NCBI GenBank assembly: GCA_034189065.1
Contig: JAXHVQ010000002.1
Span: 1 to 64,000, forward strand
Reading direction: 5' to 3'
Source of the DNA: FACHB-1406 sp034189065
GTDB taxonomy: Bacteria; Cyanobacteriota; Cyanobacteriia; Cyanobacteriales; Spirulinaceae
DNA: 64,000 nt
Both the position numbers and the translations under genes were made by a program. The notes under the pieces are model-generated. The model saw only the letters and a program-made list of their open reading frames with translations, was not told where the DNA came from and ran no database searches. Positions 1 to 8,328 of the stretch are shown here, piece by piece; position 1 is the first letter of the stretch; each line of letters starts with the position of its first letter.

Positions 1-110
1 ATAATGAATAATGAATAATGAATAATGAATAATGAATAATGAATAATGAATAATGAATAATGAATAATGAATAATGAATAATGAATAATGAATAATGAAT
101 AATGAATAAT
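1..110. repeat. Heptanucleotide tandem repeat (ATAATGA)n
   Basis: The window opens with an uninterrupted run of the 7-base unit ATAATGA, about 15 copies, continuing off the left edge. It matches the short tandemly repeated repetitive (STRR) heptamers known from cyanobacteria. A related array in the opposite orientation (TTCATTA units) lies near 25450-25520. No spacers, so it is not a CRISPR array. Confidence 0.95.
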
Positions 111-188
111 TACCTCTCCTTCGCCGATCGCGCGGGCGGTATTGATAATCGCTCTTATAGTCGGCTTAACTATTGATGCTCGCCCTGC

Positions 189-219
189 TTGACAAATCCC
201 CTGGCGTTCGGGTTAAAAT
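189..219 (+). promoter_or_regulatory. Candidate promoter for the OmpA-fusion gene
   Basis: A TTGACA box at 189-194 is followed at a 19-base gap by TAAAAT at 214-219. A second TTGACAAAT copy begins at 219, exactly 30 bases after the first, so this could equally be a direct-repeat regulatory site. The rest of 111-341 shows nothing else that I recognise. The spacing is loose and this is only a candidate. Confidence 0.3.
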
Positions 220-341
220 TGACAAATAGCTCCAAGCTGGGCAAGTCGCATCTCATTCGGCTCTGGAAGAATGAGATGTGACAAGGGCGCGAAGGAAATC
301 GATTGGGGCAATTCGTGCAAACCCATTGGAACAAAAGAATA

Positions 342-1907
342 ATGTCTGCAAAAAAGAATAACGAGGTGCTAATCCTCGGTTTAACTGTAGCGATTACAGG
401 GGGTTTCCTGCTGGGTGGCGGATGGTTCGCGTTGCGTTCTGGTGCGTTATCGGGAACGAATTCTGCCCTTACCCAAAAGACGAACCCCCGTGTCAAGGTT
501 GTACTGGAAGTCCTGGGCGATACGTTTAGCGGTTACTCAACGCTGCGCAGTCCTGCTTTTCAAGGCGCTTTAAGCGATCGCGCGATCGGTTTAAATTATA
601 GCGACGAATTCGACCAAAAAGCGCGATCGGCAGCTCTAGGCTTAGGCAAAGCCGATCTCATCGTAACCACACTGGATCAATTTCTCGCTCATCGTCCCCA
701 AGGAAAGATTGTAGCATTAGTCGATCGCACGGTGGGAGCCGATGCCGTCGTCCTCAATACCCAACGCTTCCCCCAACTCAAATCCTTACTCGACTTAGAA
801 ACGTTAGTCCAACAGCAACAAGCCCGAGGAAAACGCTTAAAAATCGTCTTTGCAGGCGATACACCCAGCGAATTCCTAGCAACGGTTCTCGATACCCAGT
901 TCGACAACTTCGATCTCTCCGACTTTGAGGTAGAACGAGTCGAAGATGCCAGCGTCGCTTGGGAGACGATGCAAAAGGATAAAACCGTAGCCGCAGCGGT
1001 GTTGTGGGAACCCTTTGTTGCCCGAGCCCAACAGCAGGGAAATACCGTCGTTCTCAGTAGTTCCGACGCGCCGACAACCATTGTCGATGTTGTCGTGGCA
1101 AGCGATCGCGTCGTACAATCAAATCCCGAAGCAGTTGGCGATTTCGTCGAAGCTTACTACCGTCATATCGATTCCTCGCTCCAGGATAAAGCCCTGTTAA
1201 CGCGCCAAATTGCTGCCGACGGCAACCTCCAACCCGCCGAAGCAGAAACCGTCGCTCGAGGCATTCAATTTTTCACCTCCGTTGAAGCGCGCGACTGGAT
1301 GGAGTCGGGGACGTTAGAAAAACGAATCGGCGCAATTTCAAGCATTCTCGTCCTTTCAGGCCGTCTCGATGGCGTGCCTAGCAACCCCGCATCCCTCTAC
1401 ACCTCCCAGTATCTCGCGCCTGTAGCCACGCAAACGGCAACGCTCATTGACTTTATTGCCGCCGATAACCCCCAACTGGCACAACAGTTGCGCGGGACAA
1501 CTGGCCGAGGTGTAACTAAACCCGTGTCCGCTGTTGGACTCCAACAAGCGCAACCCATCGGCAATTTGGCGGTTCGCGGCGAGATTAAGTTTCAAACCGG
1601 TTCGGCACAATTGACGGCACAGGGACAAAAAACCCTCGACACTTTAGCCAACCAATTGGCAGAATTTAATCCCAGCGCCGTTGCGGTAAAAGTTCAGGGA
1701 CATACCAGTCGGACGGGAAGCGCAGCAGTTAACGAAAAACTGTCGCGCGATCGCGCAAAGGTTGCCGTAGATTATCTCAAAGGGCAGAACCTACCCCACC
1801 ACTTTGCGGCGGAAGGATTGGGTTACTCCCAATCCTTACCGGACACCGATCCTGCATCGCCATTGAATCAACGTACGGTAATTCGTCTCGTTCGTCTCAA
1901 GTCTTAA
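342..1907 (+). CDS. Membrane-anchored solute-binding protein with C-terminal OmpA domain
   Basis: A 521-residue protein. It has one N-terminal membrane segment (about residues 9-30), a long middle part resembling the nitrate/sulfonate/taurine-type periplasmic binding proteins (NMT1-like), and a C-terminal OmpA/MotB-type peptidoglycan-binding domain (from about residue 420; EIKFQTGSAQLT at its start, LSRDRAKVAVDYL later). Family knowledge suggests it sits in the periplasm, tethered to the inner membrane and gripping peptidoglycan. The ligand is unknown. The ATG at 342 is preferred because the hydrophobic segment follows at a normal distance. A TTG at 303 has a better ribosome site (AAGGA at 292-296) and would add 13 residues, so the start is uncertain. 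No ABC permease or ATPase lies next to it, which argues against an ordinary transporter receptor. Confidence 0.8.
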   Translation: MSAKKNNEVLILGLTVAITGGFLLGGGWFALRSGALSGTNSALTQKTNPRVKVVLEVLGDTFSGYSTLRSPAFQGALSDRAIGLNYSDEFDQKARSAALGLGKADLIVTTLDQFLAHRPQGKIVALVDRTVGADAVVLNTQRFPQLKSLLDLETLVQQQQARGKRLKIVFAGDTPSEFLATVLDTQFDNFDLSDFEVERVEDASVAWETMQKDKTVAAAVLWEPFVARAQQQGNTVVLSSSDAPTTIVDVVVASDRVVQSNPEAVGDFVEAYYRHIDSSLQDKALLTRQIAADGNLQPAEAETVARGIQFFTSVEARDWMESGTLEKRIGAISSILVLSGRLDGVPSNPASLYTSQYLAPVATQTATLIDFIAADNPQLAQQLRGTTGRGVTKPVSAVGLQQAQPIGNLAVRGEIKFQTGSAQLTAQGQKTLDTLANQLAEFNPSAVAVKVQGHTSRTGSAAVNEKLSRDRAKVAVDYLKGQNLPHHFAAEGLGYSQSLPDTDPASPLNQRTVIRLVRLKS

Positions 1908-1909
1908 GC

Positions 1910-1999
1910 AGGACTTACGTAGCTATATCACATATAGCGATGAAGGTGCACCTGCGCTGCGCTAACACACCCTACAGATAGAGGCTTTGCGTAAGTCCT
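1910..1999. mobile_element. MITE-like element, 10-bp terminal inverted repeats
   Basis: AGGACTTACG at 1910-1919 is mirrored exactly by CGTAAGTCCT at 1990-1999. The 90-base element has no coding capacity and starts three bases after a stop codon. Its interior holds the motif GTGTGTTAGCGCAGCG (minus strand, near 1950-1970), which is seen again near 54150. The size, perfect ends and lack of a transposase fit a miniature inverted-repeat element moved in trans. Confidence 0.75.
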
Positions 2000-2054
2000 A
2001 TCAATGTAAGGTTTTAGGTTTTAGGTTACCGCTAGCTCTTTCAACAATCCCTTA

Positions 2055-2080
2055 AAGTACGGACATTCGATCGAACGTCC
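2055..2080. repeat. Dispersed near-palindrome (AAAGTAC + GGAC..GTCC)
   Basis: AAAGTAC is followed by a 20-base near-perfect palindrome (2061-2080, GGACATTCGA then TCGAACGTCC, one mismatched pair). The same layout recurs at 16575-16600, and a perfect 22-base version lies inside the MITE at 17797-17818. A small hairpin (CCTCC/GGAGG) follows near 2090-2100. No function is visible; it may form a transcript-end hairpin. Confidence 0.6.
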
Positions 2081-2114
2081 TCACTCCCTCCTTCGGAGGT
2101 GTTTACTGTTTACT

Positions 2115-2262
2115 TAGGGCTTGCTGGACAGAGCTGAAACCCTATGAATCAATGCGATCGCGGTATATTAGGGTTGCTTAAAAATTAAATACAATTTTCC
2201 CCAGCTCCCCCTGCTTCCCCTGCCTCCCCTGCTCATCACAACACTATATTCAGCAAGCCCTA
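2115..2262. mobile_element. MITE family A, full copy, 12-bp TIR TAGGGCTTGCTG
   Basis: TAGGGCTTGCTG at 2115-2126 is repeated in inverted form at 2251-2262. The element contains a short tract of 9-base units (CCCCTGCTT type). Its interior is the reverse complement of the element at 59727-59943, including the shared stretch around GCGATCGCATTGATT. A truncated copy is at 27886. TA at both tips suggests IS630/mariner-type mobilisation (inference). The start codon of the next gene (2266) lies four bases beyond its right end. Confidence 0.85.
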
Positions 2263-2265
2263 CTT

Positions 2266-3948
2266 ATGCCTGCTCCTCCGTTAAATCTCAAAAGAACGCA
2301 ACTGTTAGAGGAAGCGATCGCGCTAACTCGTCGTCTCAAATCAATGGGAACGGCTGACGTACAAAAACCCAGACTCCAAAAGCGTCTGAGTCAATTGGGA
2401 ATGCAACTGCAAACTTACCACCATCCCCTTCAACGCGATCGCCTCCCGCCCGAAAACATCCCCCGTGGCGTTCGTCGCTGTTTCCTCCACGCCGTTAGAC
2501 TGCTGACGCGCTATCCCCAACTGGGCGGTTCCCAAAGGGGAGGGACGCTCGACTCCCCTTCCCTTAAGGGTTTCCGCAGCGATCGCATTCCCGATGATTG
2601 GGAAAGCGACGGGTTCGCGCGCCACCTCTGTCAAATCCTTGCATTGCCTGAAGAAGTTGTAGGGGAAATCGACGAGCGCTTGGCGTGCATTGATAGCGCG
2701 ATCGCCAAACACCGGCAAATCGCACAGGCGCTCGTTGGCGAGTTTGACGGTCTTTCCACCCAAAAAGAGGTCTGGAGGCTATTTCGCGCCCTCTTCGGCA
2801 AAATAAACCTGCCAGAACAAGCAATTGATAGCCTTTATACCCCCATGCAAATCGCCTTAGCTATCGATTATCAAGGAGAACAATTGCGCGATCGCCAATT
2901 GCAGGAGGGGTTGGAGGAGGAAGATAGACAGGCAATAGCAGCATTTTTCGCGCACATCGGACAATTTAGTTTCCAGCAATTCTCCCACTTTCCCAGTTTC
3001 GGCTACGTCGATCCCCATCAAATCGATCCCGCGTTGTGCGATCGCTTGGTGGCGGCGACGGGATACCCCAAACCAGAAATCCAACGGGCGATCGCGCGAT
3101 CGGTTACAATTGTCCCCACTGCCAACGCCGAAGCCTTTCTCCTCCACGATATTTGGGGACATTTCTGGCAATTTCTCCTCGCTCAATTTGACGGCGATTA
3201 TGCCATTTTAGCCGCAGCCGATAGACCCTTGAAAGCGGGTTTAGCAGCTTACACAACTGACGGACCGATGGCGTTGAGAGAGGTGTTTCACCTTGGCGCG
3301 GAAGGGGTTGAGTTAGCCGAAGATCGAGCGCGCCTATTTTTTCACGGAGAAGTTCGGCAGCGTTTGGGACATCTTTTTACCCATCTTGTGGGGGAGATGC
3401 TAGCCGATATCAATGAGTTCAAATGGTTGTGGCAGCACCGTCATTTACCCGTAAGTTTGCCCTCTTCTTCTACATTCAAAGTGACACCGACGAAATTAGA
3501 TTTGAGTTTAATTGACGTAGATTTTCTCTTTCTGCGCGTTTTACAACCCTTATTGAACGTTCGGCCCTCGGTTCTAGAAGAATCGACCTTAGAGCAGGAA
3601 ATGCTGGCAGAATGGGGAGTTGGGGATGGGGCAACGCGCGCGAGTTTAAAACAAGCGATCGCGCGTCTGTACTCTCTCTTTTTTGAAGAATACGCTCGAT
3701 GTTACCAACCGAGTTTGGCGTTAGCTGACGGATTATTTGGGTCGCTGATTTCCAATTTACTCTATTTACAAAACGCCATCAATTGGCTTTACACTTGCCC
3801 GTTTGCTGAAGGCGATTTGCCCTTCCAAGACCTCCTCCTTGTATTCATCAGTTGTTATTGTTCGGCTGATTGTTACGCGGATTTTTGGGATATCGATGAC
3901 GTGCTGGCTCGTTATTTTATTCCCTGCTGGTTATTGCTTGTGAGTTAA
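2266..3948 (+). CDS. Conserved-looking hypothetical protein, 560 aa
   Basis: Not recognised. A soluble, mostly helical, 560-residue protein without a signal peptide. A striking stretch near residues 293-300 reads LLHDIWGH, where His-Asp...His could bind metal; this is only a suggestion. Residues about 85-105 (LGGSQRGGTLDSPSLKG) look inserted: the DNA there (2535-2560) is an AAGGGGAG/CTCCCCTT hairpin of the kind found between cyanobacterial genes. The gene stands alone behind a MITE that ends four bases before its ATG, so the element must supply or replace upstream signals. It ends convergently with the WYL gene. Confidence 0.7.
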   Translation: MPAPPLNLKRTQLLEEAIALTRRLKSMGTADVQKPRLQKRLSQLGMQLQTYHHPLQRDRLPPENIPRGVRRCFLHAVRLLTRYPQLGGSQRGGTLDSPSLKGFRSDRIPDDWESDGFARHLCQILALPEEVVGEIDERLACIDSAIAKHRQIAQALVGEFDGLSTQKEVWRLFRALFGKINLPEQAIDSLYTPMQIALAIDYQGEQLRDRQLQEGLEEEDRQAIAAFFAHIGQFSFQQFSHFPSFGYVDPHQIDPALCDRLVAATGYPKPEIQRAIARSVTIVPTANAEAFLLHDIWGHFWQFLLAQFDGDYAILAAADRPLKAGLAAYTTDGPMALREVFHLGAEGVELAEDRARLFFHGEVRQRLGHLFTHLVGEMLADINEFKWLWQHRHLPVSLPSSSTFKVTPTKLDLSLIDVDFLFLRVLQPLLNVRPSVLEESTLEQEMLAEWGVGDGATRASLKQAIARLYSLFFEEYARCYQPSLALADGLFGSLISNLLYLQNAINWLYTCPFAEGDLPFQDLLLVFISCYCSADCYADFWDIDDVLARYFIPCWLLLVS

Positions 3949-3983
3949 ATAGAAAATTGGTATCTTTTCCCCTCTTACGGGTT

Positions 3984-4003
3984 CCCCCCTTTTTTAAGGG
4001 GGG
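3984..4003. repeat. G/C-run hairpin between convergent genes
   Basis: Six C and two T, a TTTT loop, then two A and six G form an 8-base perfect stem, followed by GGGGGG again at 4007-4012. It lies between the stop codons of the 560-aa gene (+) and the WYL gene (-). It could act as a bidirectional transcription stop, but this G-run palindrome is also a common dispersed repeat in cyanobacteria. Confidence 0.5.
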
Positions 4004-4020
4004 CTAGGGGGGATCGGGAA

Positions 4021-4896
4021 TTACAGGGGGTCGGGCGTATTTTCGGACGAGGAGTATCGATTCGAGCAGCTTTCGATTTTTTGTTGATGGCGCAGGCGAA
4101 CTGATTCTGGGGTAATAATTTCGCAGTCTCCCCAATAGGGAGCAATTTCCCGTAGAAACCAAAAGGTATTGTAGATGTTGCGAACAACTCGTCGGACGGG
4201 GGGATCGCCATTTAAAGTCACTTCGATATCGTCGGGTTTGCGATCGTAGGCGAGGGCGAGGCGATTGTAAAGATGGAAGGTGACAGGGACGAGTTCGGGT
4301 TCGGACAGCCACCGTTGTTGAATGGGCGCGATCGCTGCCTCAAAAATGCGATCGAGGCGCAAGGTCCAGTTGTGGGAGAGTTGGGGTATATCCATGTTTC
4401 CTTCCGATTCTTGGCAGCGCGCGAGCAAATATTGGCGCTTTTCGATGGGTTGAATGCGGGCGTGGAGGACGGTGTAGCGCCATTCCCGCTCTTGCGCATC
4501 TTGATAGACGAGGCGAAAGGGTTGGCGGCGAAGAATGAGGCGATCGAGTTCTTGTCGCCATTGGGGTTGGGGATGGGCTAAAAAGTCCGTAAGTTTTTGG
4601 CGAAAGGGGAGATTGAGTTCGCTGCGATCGCATAACAGTGCGGCAATTTCTTGGGCTTCGGGCAGTTTGCCCGCGTCGATGAGGGCTTGACGAGCGAGTT
4701 CGAGGGCTTCGATGCGGTGTTGGGGCCAGTCGTGGTTGGGTGCGATTCTGAGCTGAGAGCGCGCGATCGCCTTCACCAGTTTGGAGATATTGGGTTTCTC
4801 TCCCCACGTCATGCCAAACTCGGCTGCCAGTTGTTCGAGTTTGGCTTTGTCTTGCTCTGCCAGGGAGAGGGTAATGGATTGTCCTTTGCGCGTCAT
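4021..4896 (-). CDS. WYL-domain transcriptional regulator of the type I-D CRISPR locus
   Basis: A 291-residue protein. Residues 1-60 look like a small DNA-binding region (ITLSLAEQDKAKLEQLA, then a helical part). Residues about 115-215 form a WYL-type ligand-sensing domain, with LILRRQPFRLVYQ leading in and RLDRIFEA in the middle. It is divergent from cas3 with 93 bases between the start codons. A WYL protein next to the type I-D locus of Synechocystis 6803 (sll7009) has been reported as a negative regulator of that CRISPR system, so a repressor role is likely here by analogy. Two related imperfect palindromes (4903-4919 and 4974-4990) in the divergent region are plausible binding sites. The ligand is not known. 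Confidence 0.85.
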   Translation of the reverse strand: MTRKGQSITLSLAEQDKAKLEQLAAEFGMTWGEKPNISKLVKAIARSQLRIAPNHDWPQHRIEALELARQALIDAGKLPEAQEIAALLCDRSELNLPFRQKLTDFLAHPQPQWRQELDRLILRRQPFRLVYQDAQEREWRYTVLHARIQPIEKRQYLLARCQESEGNMDIPQLSHNWTLRLDRIFEAAIAPIQQRWLSEPELVPVTFHLYNRLALAYDRKPDDIEVTLNGDPPVRRVVRNIYNTFWFLREIAPYWGDCEIITPESVRLRHQQKIESCSNRYSSSENTPDPL

Positions 4897-4902
4897 AGGT
4901 GT

Positions 4903-4919
4903 ACGGACACTTTTTCCGT
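4903..4919. promoter_or_regulatory. Putative WYL operator, copy 1
   Basis: ACGGA, seven bases, TCCGT: a perfect 5-base dyad only seven bases upstream of the WYL start codon (ATG at 4896). The same arrangement recurs 71 bases away at 4974. Placement just ahead of both divergent genes suggests autoregulation together with control of cas3. Inference from pattern and position only. Confidence 0.5.
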
Positions 4920-4973
4920 GTTGCTATTGCTTATTTTAATTTTGAATGGCAAGATGGGGTTATGCAAGGAGTT

Positions 4974-4990
4974 ACGGACAGTATTTCCGA
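4974..4990. promoter_or_regulatory. Putative WYL operator, copy 2 overlapping cas3 start
   Basis: ACGGACA..TATTTCCGA repeats copy 1 with the same 7-base gap and one mismatch in the right arm; the last A is the first base of the cas3 ATG. A protein bound here would block transcription or translation start of cas3. The 71-base distance between copies is about seven helical turns, compatible with looping. Confidence 0.5.
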
Positions 4991-7119
4991 TGAACGAATA
5001 CCGCATTACTCTCCATCCAGTCTATTCAGAGCCAGCATCCGAAGTTCTACCGGGCATACCTTTACCTGAAAGTTGGACGCTTTCTTGGCATCAAATCGAG
5101 ACTTATAAGGCACTGCAAAACCCGGAGATTGATGTCGCGTTCAATACCGCAATGACTGGCGATGGGAAAAGTTTGGCTGCCTATCTTCCTGCCATGACAA
5201 GTAAAAACTATACAATGGCAATGTATCCAACGAACGAACTGGCGCGCGATCAAGAACGGCAAGTTCGCAACTACAAAGCTAAATTTAGTCCGAAATACGA
5301 TCCTCAAATTTATCGGCTAACAGGATCGACTCTGGAGAACTTTGTTGAAACTTACCAGTTGCCATCAAAGCAGCAAGGGATTATCGACCGCGCTGACAAT
5401 TCAGAAATTTTGCTAACCAATCCAGACATTTTTTATTATATTCACGACTTTCGATATCTAAGACGCAATTTTAAGAAACCTAATAAAGGAGAAAATGCAG
5501 ATAAGCTCTTTCGTAAAATTGATGACCAGTACAAACTGTTCGTTTTTGACGAGTTTCATGTTTTTTCATCCCCTCAAGTCGCCAATATCTTAAATGCTCT
5601 ACTGCTTATCAAGCATACGTCTGGAGTCAAACGAAAATTTCTATTTCTTTCGGCTACGCCCAGCGAGTTATTGACAGGATTCTTGATGCGATCGGGATTA
5701 AATTACAAAATTGTCAATCCTACTGAAGCAAACGCCTATCAATTCTCAGCAGAAGAGGCAAAAGGGTGGAGACAGATTAGTCAACCGATCGCGTTAAACT
5801 TCCCAAGCGAGCTACAACCCAATGCGCGATCGGGATATAACTGGATTGTTGAAAATGCAGAACAGGTAATTCTCAAATTTTTCCTAGATTATCCCGACAG
5901 CAAAGGTGCAATCATTCTAAATTCGATTGCTTCAGTGTATCGGTTATTGGGTATTTTGAAGCCCCTCTTCGAGCGACACAATCTAACCGTCCTACCTAAT
6001 ACAAGCTTGACGGGAGAAGGAGAACGAGCTAGGTCAATCTCCGAAGCGGATTTGTTAATTGGAACATCAACTATCGATGTCGGCGTTGACTTCAGAATTA
6101 ATTTCCTTGTATTTGAGGCGGCAGATGCAGGTAATTTTATTCAGCGATTTGGGAGATTGGGGCGACATCAAGGGTTTACAACTTACCAAGCTTATGCTCT
6201 CATTCCTAACTTTTTGGTGACTCGTCTATTTCAAGGACATCAGGAAAAAGCAGCACCTTTGAGCGACGGGGAAACTTGCGATCGCGTCTTTTTAACAAAT
6301 TCAATTCGACAAGCTTGGACATTTGTCAATCAGTTTCAAGGCTATCCCAAACGCTGGGGCGGAATTCAGTCAGCTTTTATTTACGACGAGCTCAAAAAAA
6401 CAGATTACATGAGAAAAAGTTACCCCAATGCGGCAAAGAATTTTGGAACTGACATTCAAAAAGCTTTAGGAGTTAGCATCAAGCAAAAATTTGGGCAAAT
6501 CCGTCACTGTAAAGAATCCGGCAGTCAAGATATTCTCAAGGAAGCCCGCAGTTTCCGAGGCAGCAGTCAACTCGACTGTGCAATTTATGACGCAACGAAT
6601 CCCTACGAGCCAGAACGCGATCGATTCAAGACTTATAACTTACCCGGACTGCTTAGTAATTTCGAGATTGAGACGATGGAGAAGACTGGGTTTCTAGCTG
6701 CTGCCAAACGAGTCGGTCTGCCGACCCGACGATTTGAAGAGTATTCACTTTGTTATTTACGATTACTGGGCTATCGAGATGTGCGGGAAAACTGGCATTT
6801 TTACCATGCTGGCGATGTTAACGAATTGGCTCGACTGGGCAAAGTGCAAGTTTTGAAAGGGTTAGAAGTAACGATAGGGGAGAATGCCATCAGCCGCGCG
6901 CTTTATCGCCGGGGTTTGGTCTGTTATATTTCTGATCGCCGTCGGGACGAACTGCGCGCTAGGTTAGGTTTGCCCATGCAATTTCAAGCCTATGAGTTGA
7001 GCGATCGCGCGGATGACCGCGCTCCGCCCTATACCATTGCCTTCGGTCAGTCAGCCCTCATGCTCGAAACCCTCATCTGGTATTGGAAACCCAAAGTCGA
7101 TGAAGGCTGGATTTGCTAA
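4990..7119 (+). CDS. cas3: Type I-D CRISPR-associated helicase Cas3 (Cas3')
   Basis: A 709-residue superfamily 2 helicase. Walker A is TGDGKS near residue 56, the DEAH-like box is DEFH near residue 187, motif III is SATPSELL, and the C-terminal helicase half has GTSTIDVGVDF and QRFGRLGRH. There is no HD nuclease domain. That is normal for subtype I-D, where the HD domain sits on Cas10d. By family it unwinds target DNA after Cascade recognition. The ATG at 4990 is chosen because it begins the conserved-looking sequence; the open frame upstream (from 4651) overlaps the WYL gene antisense. First gene of the interference operon, divergent from the WYL regulator, with a putative operator on its start codon. 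Confidence 0.93.
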   Translation: MNEYRITLHPVYSEPASEVLPGIPLPESWTLSWHQIETYKALQNPEIDVAFNTAMTGDGKSLAAYLPAMTSKNYTMAMYPTNELARDQERQVRNYKAKFSPKYDPQIYRLTGSTLENFVETYQLPSKQQGIIDRADNSEILLTNPDIFYYIHDFRYLRRNFKKPNKGENADKLFRKIDDQYKLFVFDEFHVFSSPQVANILNALLLIKHTSGVKRKFLFLSATPSELLTGFLMRSGLNYKIVNPTEANAYQFSAEEAKGWRQISQPIALNFPSELQPNARSGYNWIVENAEQVILKFFLDYPDSKGAIILNSIASVYRLLGILKPLFERHNLTVLPNTSLTGEGERARSISEADLLIGTSTIDVGVDFRINFLVFEAADAGNFIQRFGRLGRHQGFTTYQAYALIPNFLVTRLFQGHQEKAAPLSDGETCDRVFLTNSIRQAWTFVNQFQGYPKRWGGIQSAFIYDELKKTDYMRKSYPNAAKNFGTDIQKALGVSIKQKFGQIRHCKESGSQDILKEARSFRGSSQLDCAIYDATNPYEPERDRFKTYNLPGLLSNFEIETMEKTGFLAAAKRVGLPTRRFEEYSLCYLRLLGYRDVRENWHFYHAGDVNELARLGKVQVLKGLEVTIGENAISRALYRRGLVCYISDRRRDELRARLGLPMQFQAYELSDRADDRAPPYTIAFGQSALMLETLIWYWKPKVDEGWIC

Positions 7120-7182
7120 ACCGGGCTAACCGGACATCAGATCGGAGAAATCAAGATAGATTGAAGATTCTGAAGGAAAATC

Positions 7183-7440
7183 ATGAAACATGACGAACTC
7201 CTGTCCCGCATTTCAATCGATCCTAATATCTGTTTTGGAAAGCCTTGTATCAAAGGACATTGCATTTGGGTATCGCTCGTTCTCGATTATCTAGCTGGAG
7301 GCGAAACGATTGACAGTATTCTAGAAGCCTACCCCAGCATCGAACGAGAAGATGTTTTCGCTTGCATCGCCTACGGTGCAGAGATGGCGAGGGTTAGATG
7401 GAGCGATATCCCACTCAAGCGAGAGCAGGAAACCGTATAA
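7183..7440 (+). CDS. DUF433 protein, VapB-like antitoxin
   Basis: An 85-residue DUF433 protein with the family signature ICFGKPCIKG near the start, then a small helix-turn-helix-like part (ETIDSILEAYPSIEREDVFACIAYG). DUF433 proteins normally precede a DUF5615 PIN-like toxin with overlapping genes. Here no intact toxin follows. In another frame right at the stop, the translation RINLKLDENTDE resembles the LKLDEN start of DUF5615, then stops. It therefore looks like an orphan antitoxin with a lost toxin, inserted 63 bases behind cas3. Function in CRISPR control is not indicated. Confidence 0.85.
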   Translation: MKHDELLSRISIDPNICFGKPCIKGHCIWVSLVLDYLAGGETIDSILEAYPSIEREDVFACIAYGAEMARVRWSDIPLKREQETV

Positions 7441-7489
7441 ATCTCAAACTAGACGAGAACACTGATGAAATCGGAGAAGGGAGAGAATG
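7430..7489 (+). pseudogene. Possible DUF5615 PIN-like toxin stub
   Basis: The frame overlapping the end of the DUF433 gene reads INLKLDEN, matching how DUF5615 toxins usually begin, but it runs into a stop about ten codons later with no toxin body. The rest of 7490-7773 shows no convincing gene; a TTGACA at 7740-7745 could be a -35 box for the next gene. The match is short and may be chance. Confidence 0.35.
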
Positions 7490-7773
7490 AAAAATAACTC
7501 TTGGAGAGGAGTGGAGAAGAGGACTGACCCTAATAACTCAGGAGGCGACAGCATTTCAATACCTCAAAGGCATTCAATAATGGTAAGAAACCATTGTATA
7601 TCTCTTCCCCACACCAAGACAGTATATAGGACGATGCCGCGATCGCGCTACCCGTATCCTAGAAAAAGTACATTTACGTTGTCGTTGCTGTCGCCTAGTG
7701 AGCAATCTTGTTGCTGTAGCCTATGAGTAAATTAGAGTGTTGACATAATGAGAGTGGCTCAGTCATCATAGGG

Positions 7774-8328
7774 ATGAAGATTTTGGAAACTCCTATGAAT
7801 ATCGAGCTGAGCAGTGAAGATTTACGTCAAATGCCCCCTACCTTAGCCACAGGGTTACTGAACTGGTTGCAATGTCAACGGCTTAAGCCTTCCGCTTTGA
7901 ACCAGTCAGCAGCTCCAGACAACGCCGAGCAACTGAGTCTCAAGCTTGTAGAGCCAAGTATCAAGCCGCGAAAGTCTCATGCTTCTGAAACCGTAACTGC
8001 TGTTAAAGCGGGGAAATCTCCCAAACATCCTCAGATTCGGCTATCTCAATTATTTGATGCAGGCATCACGAAAGCAGGTATGGCGGTAAGAGTCAAACTA
8101 AAGGCAGAGAAGGCGAGAACAACCGGACATGATTATGTGACAAAGGATTTGAAAATTTCTCAGAGCGGCACGGTGATTTACAACGAACAGGAATTTAATA
8201 AGCCAAGTCCGCTTGCACAGGAGGTTAACGGCAGCTCTGCCAACGGTTGGGAGTATGTCCAGGTCAAAAAAAATGGGCAATGGGTCAGTTTGAATGAATT
8301 GCGCCAAGTTTGGAGGAAGAGCGAATGA
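7774..8328 (+). CDS. RAMA-like domain protein coupled to cas10d
   Basis: A 184-residue protein. Residues 1-60 are unremarkable. After a basic linker (RKSHASETVTAVKAGKS), residues about 90-180 fit the RAMA domain pattern (restriction enzyme adenine methylase associated): SQLFDAGITKAGMAVRVKL, a TG..Y strand, a SGTVIYNEQEF strand-turn, KPSPLAQEVN, then NGWEYVQV and a closing LNELRQVW. RAMA domains are thought to read modified DNA. Its TGA overlaps the cas10d ATG (ATGA at 8325-8328), and GGAGG at 8312-8316 inside its end serves cas10d, so the two are translationally coupled. Start could be 7774 or 7795; neither has a strong ribosome site. Not a standard I-D component as far as I know. Confidence 0.7.
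   Translation: MKILETPMNIELSSEDLRQMPPTLATGLLNWLQCQRLKPSALNQSAAPDNAEQLSLKLVEPSIKPRKSHASETVTAVKAGKSPKHPQIRLSQLFDAGITKAGMAVRVKLKAEKARTTGHDYVTKDLKISQSGTVIYNEQEFNKPSPLAQEVNGSSANGWEYVQVKKNGQWVSLNELRQVWRKSE

Noticed and set aside
1..110. Second CRISPR array
   Set aside because: The heptamers touch each other with no unique spacers; also true at 25450.
4990..7119. Cas3 missing its HD nuclease as a sign of damage
   Set aside because: In subtype I-D the HD domain is on Cas10d, where LLHDYEKF is found.
7487..7726. 79-codon gene between DUF433 and the RAMA-like gene
   Set aside because: Composition random, no ribosome site, no similarity.
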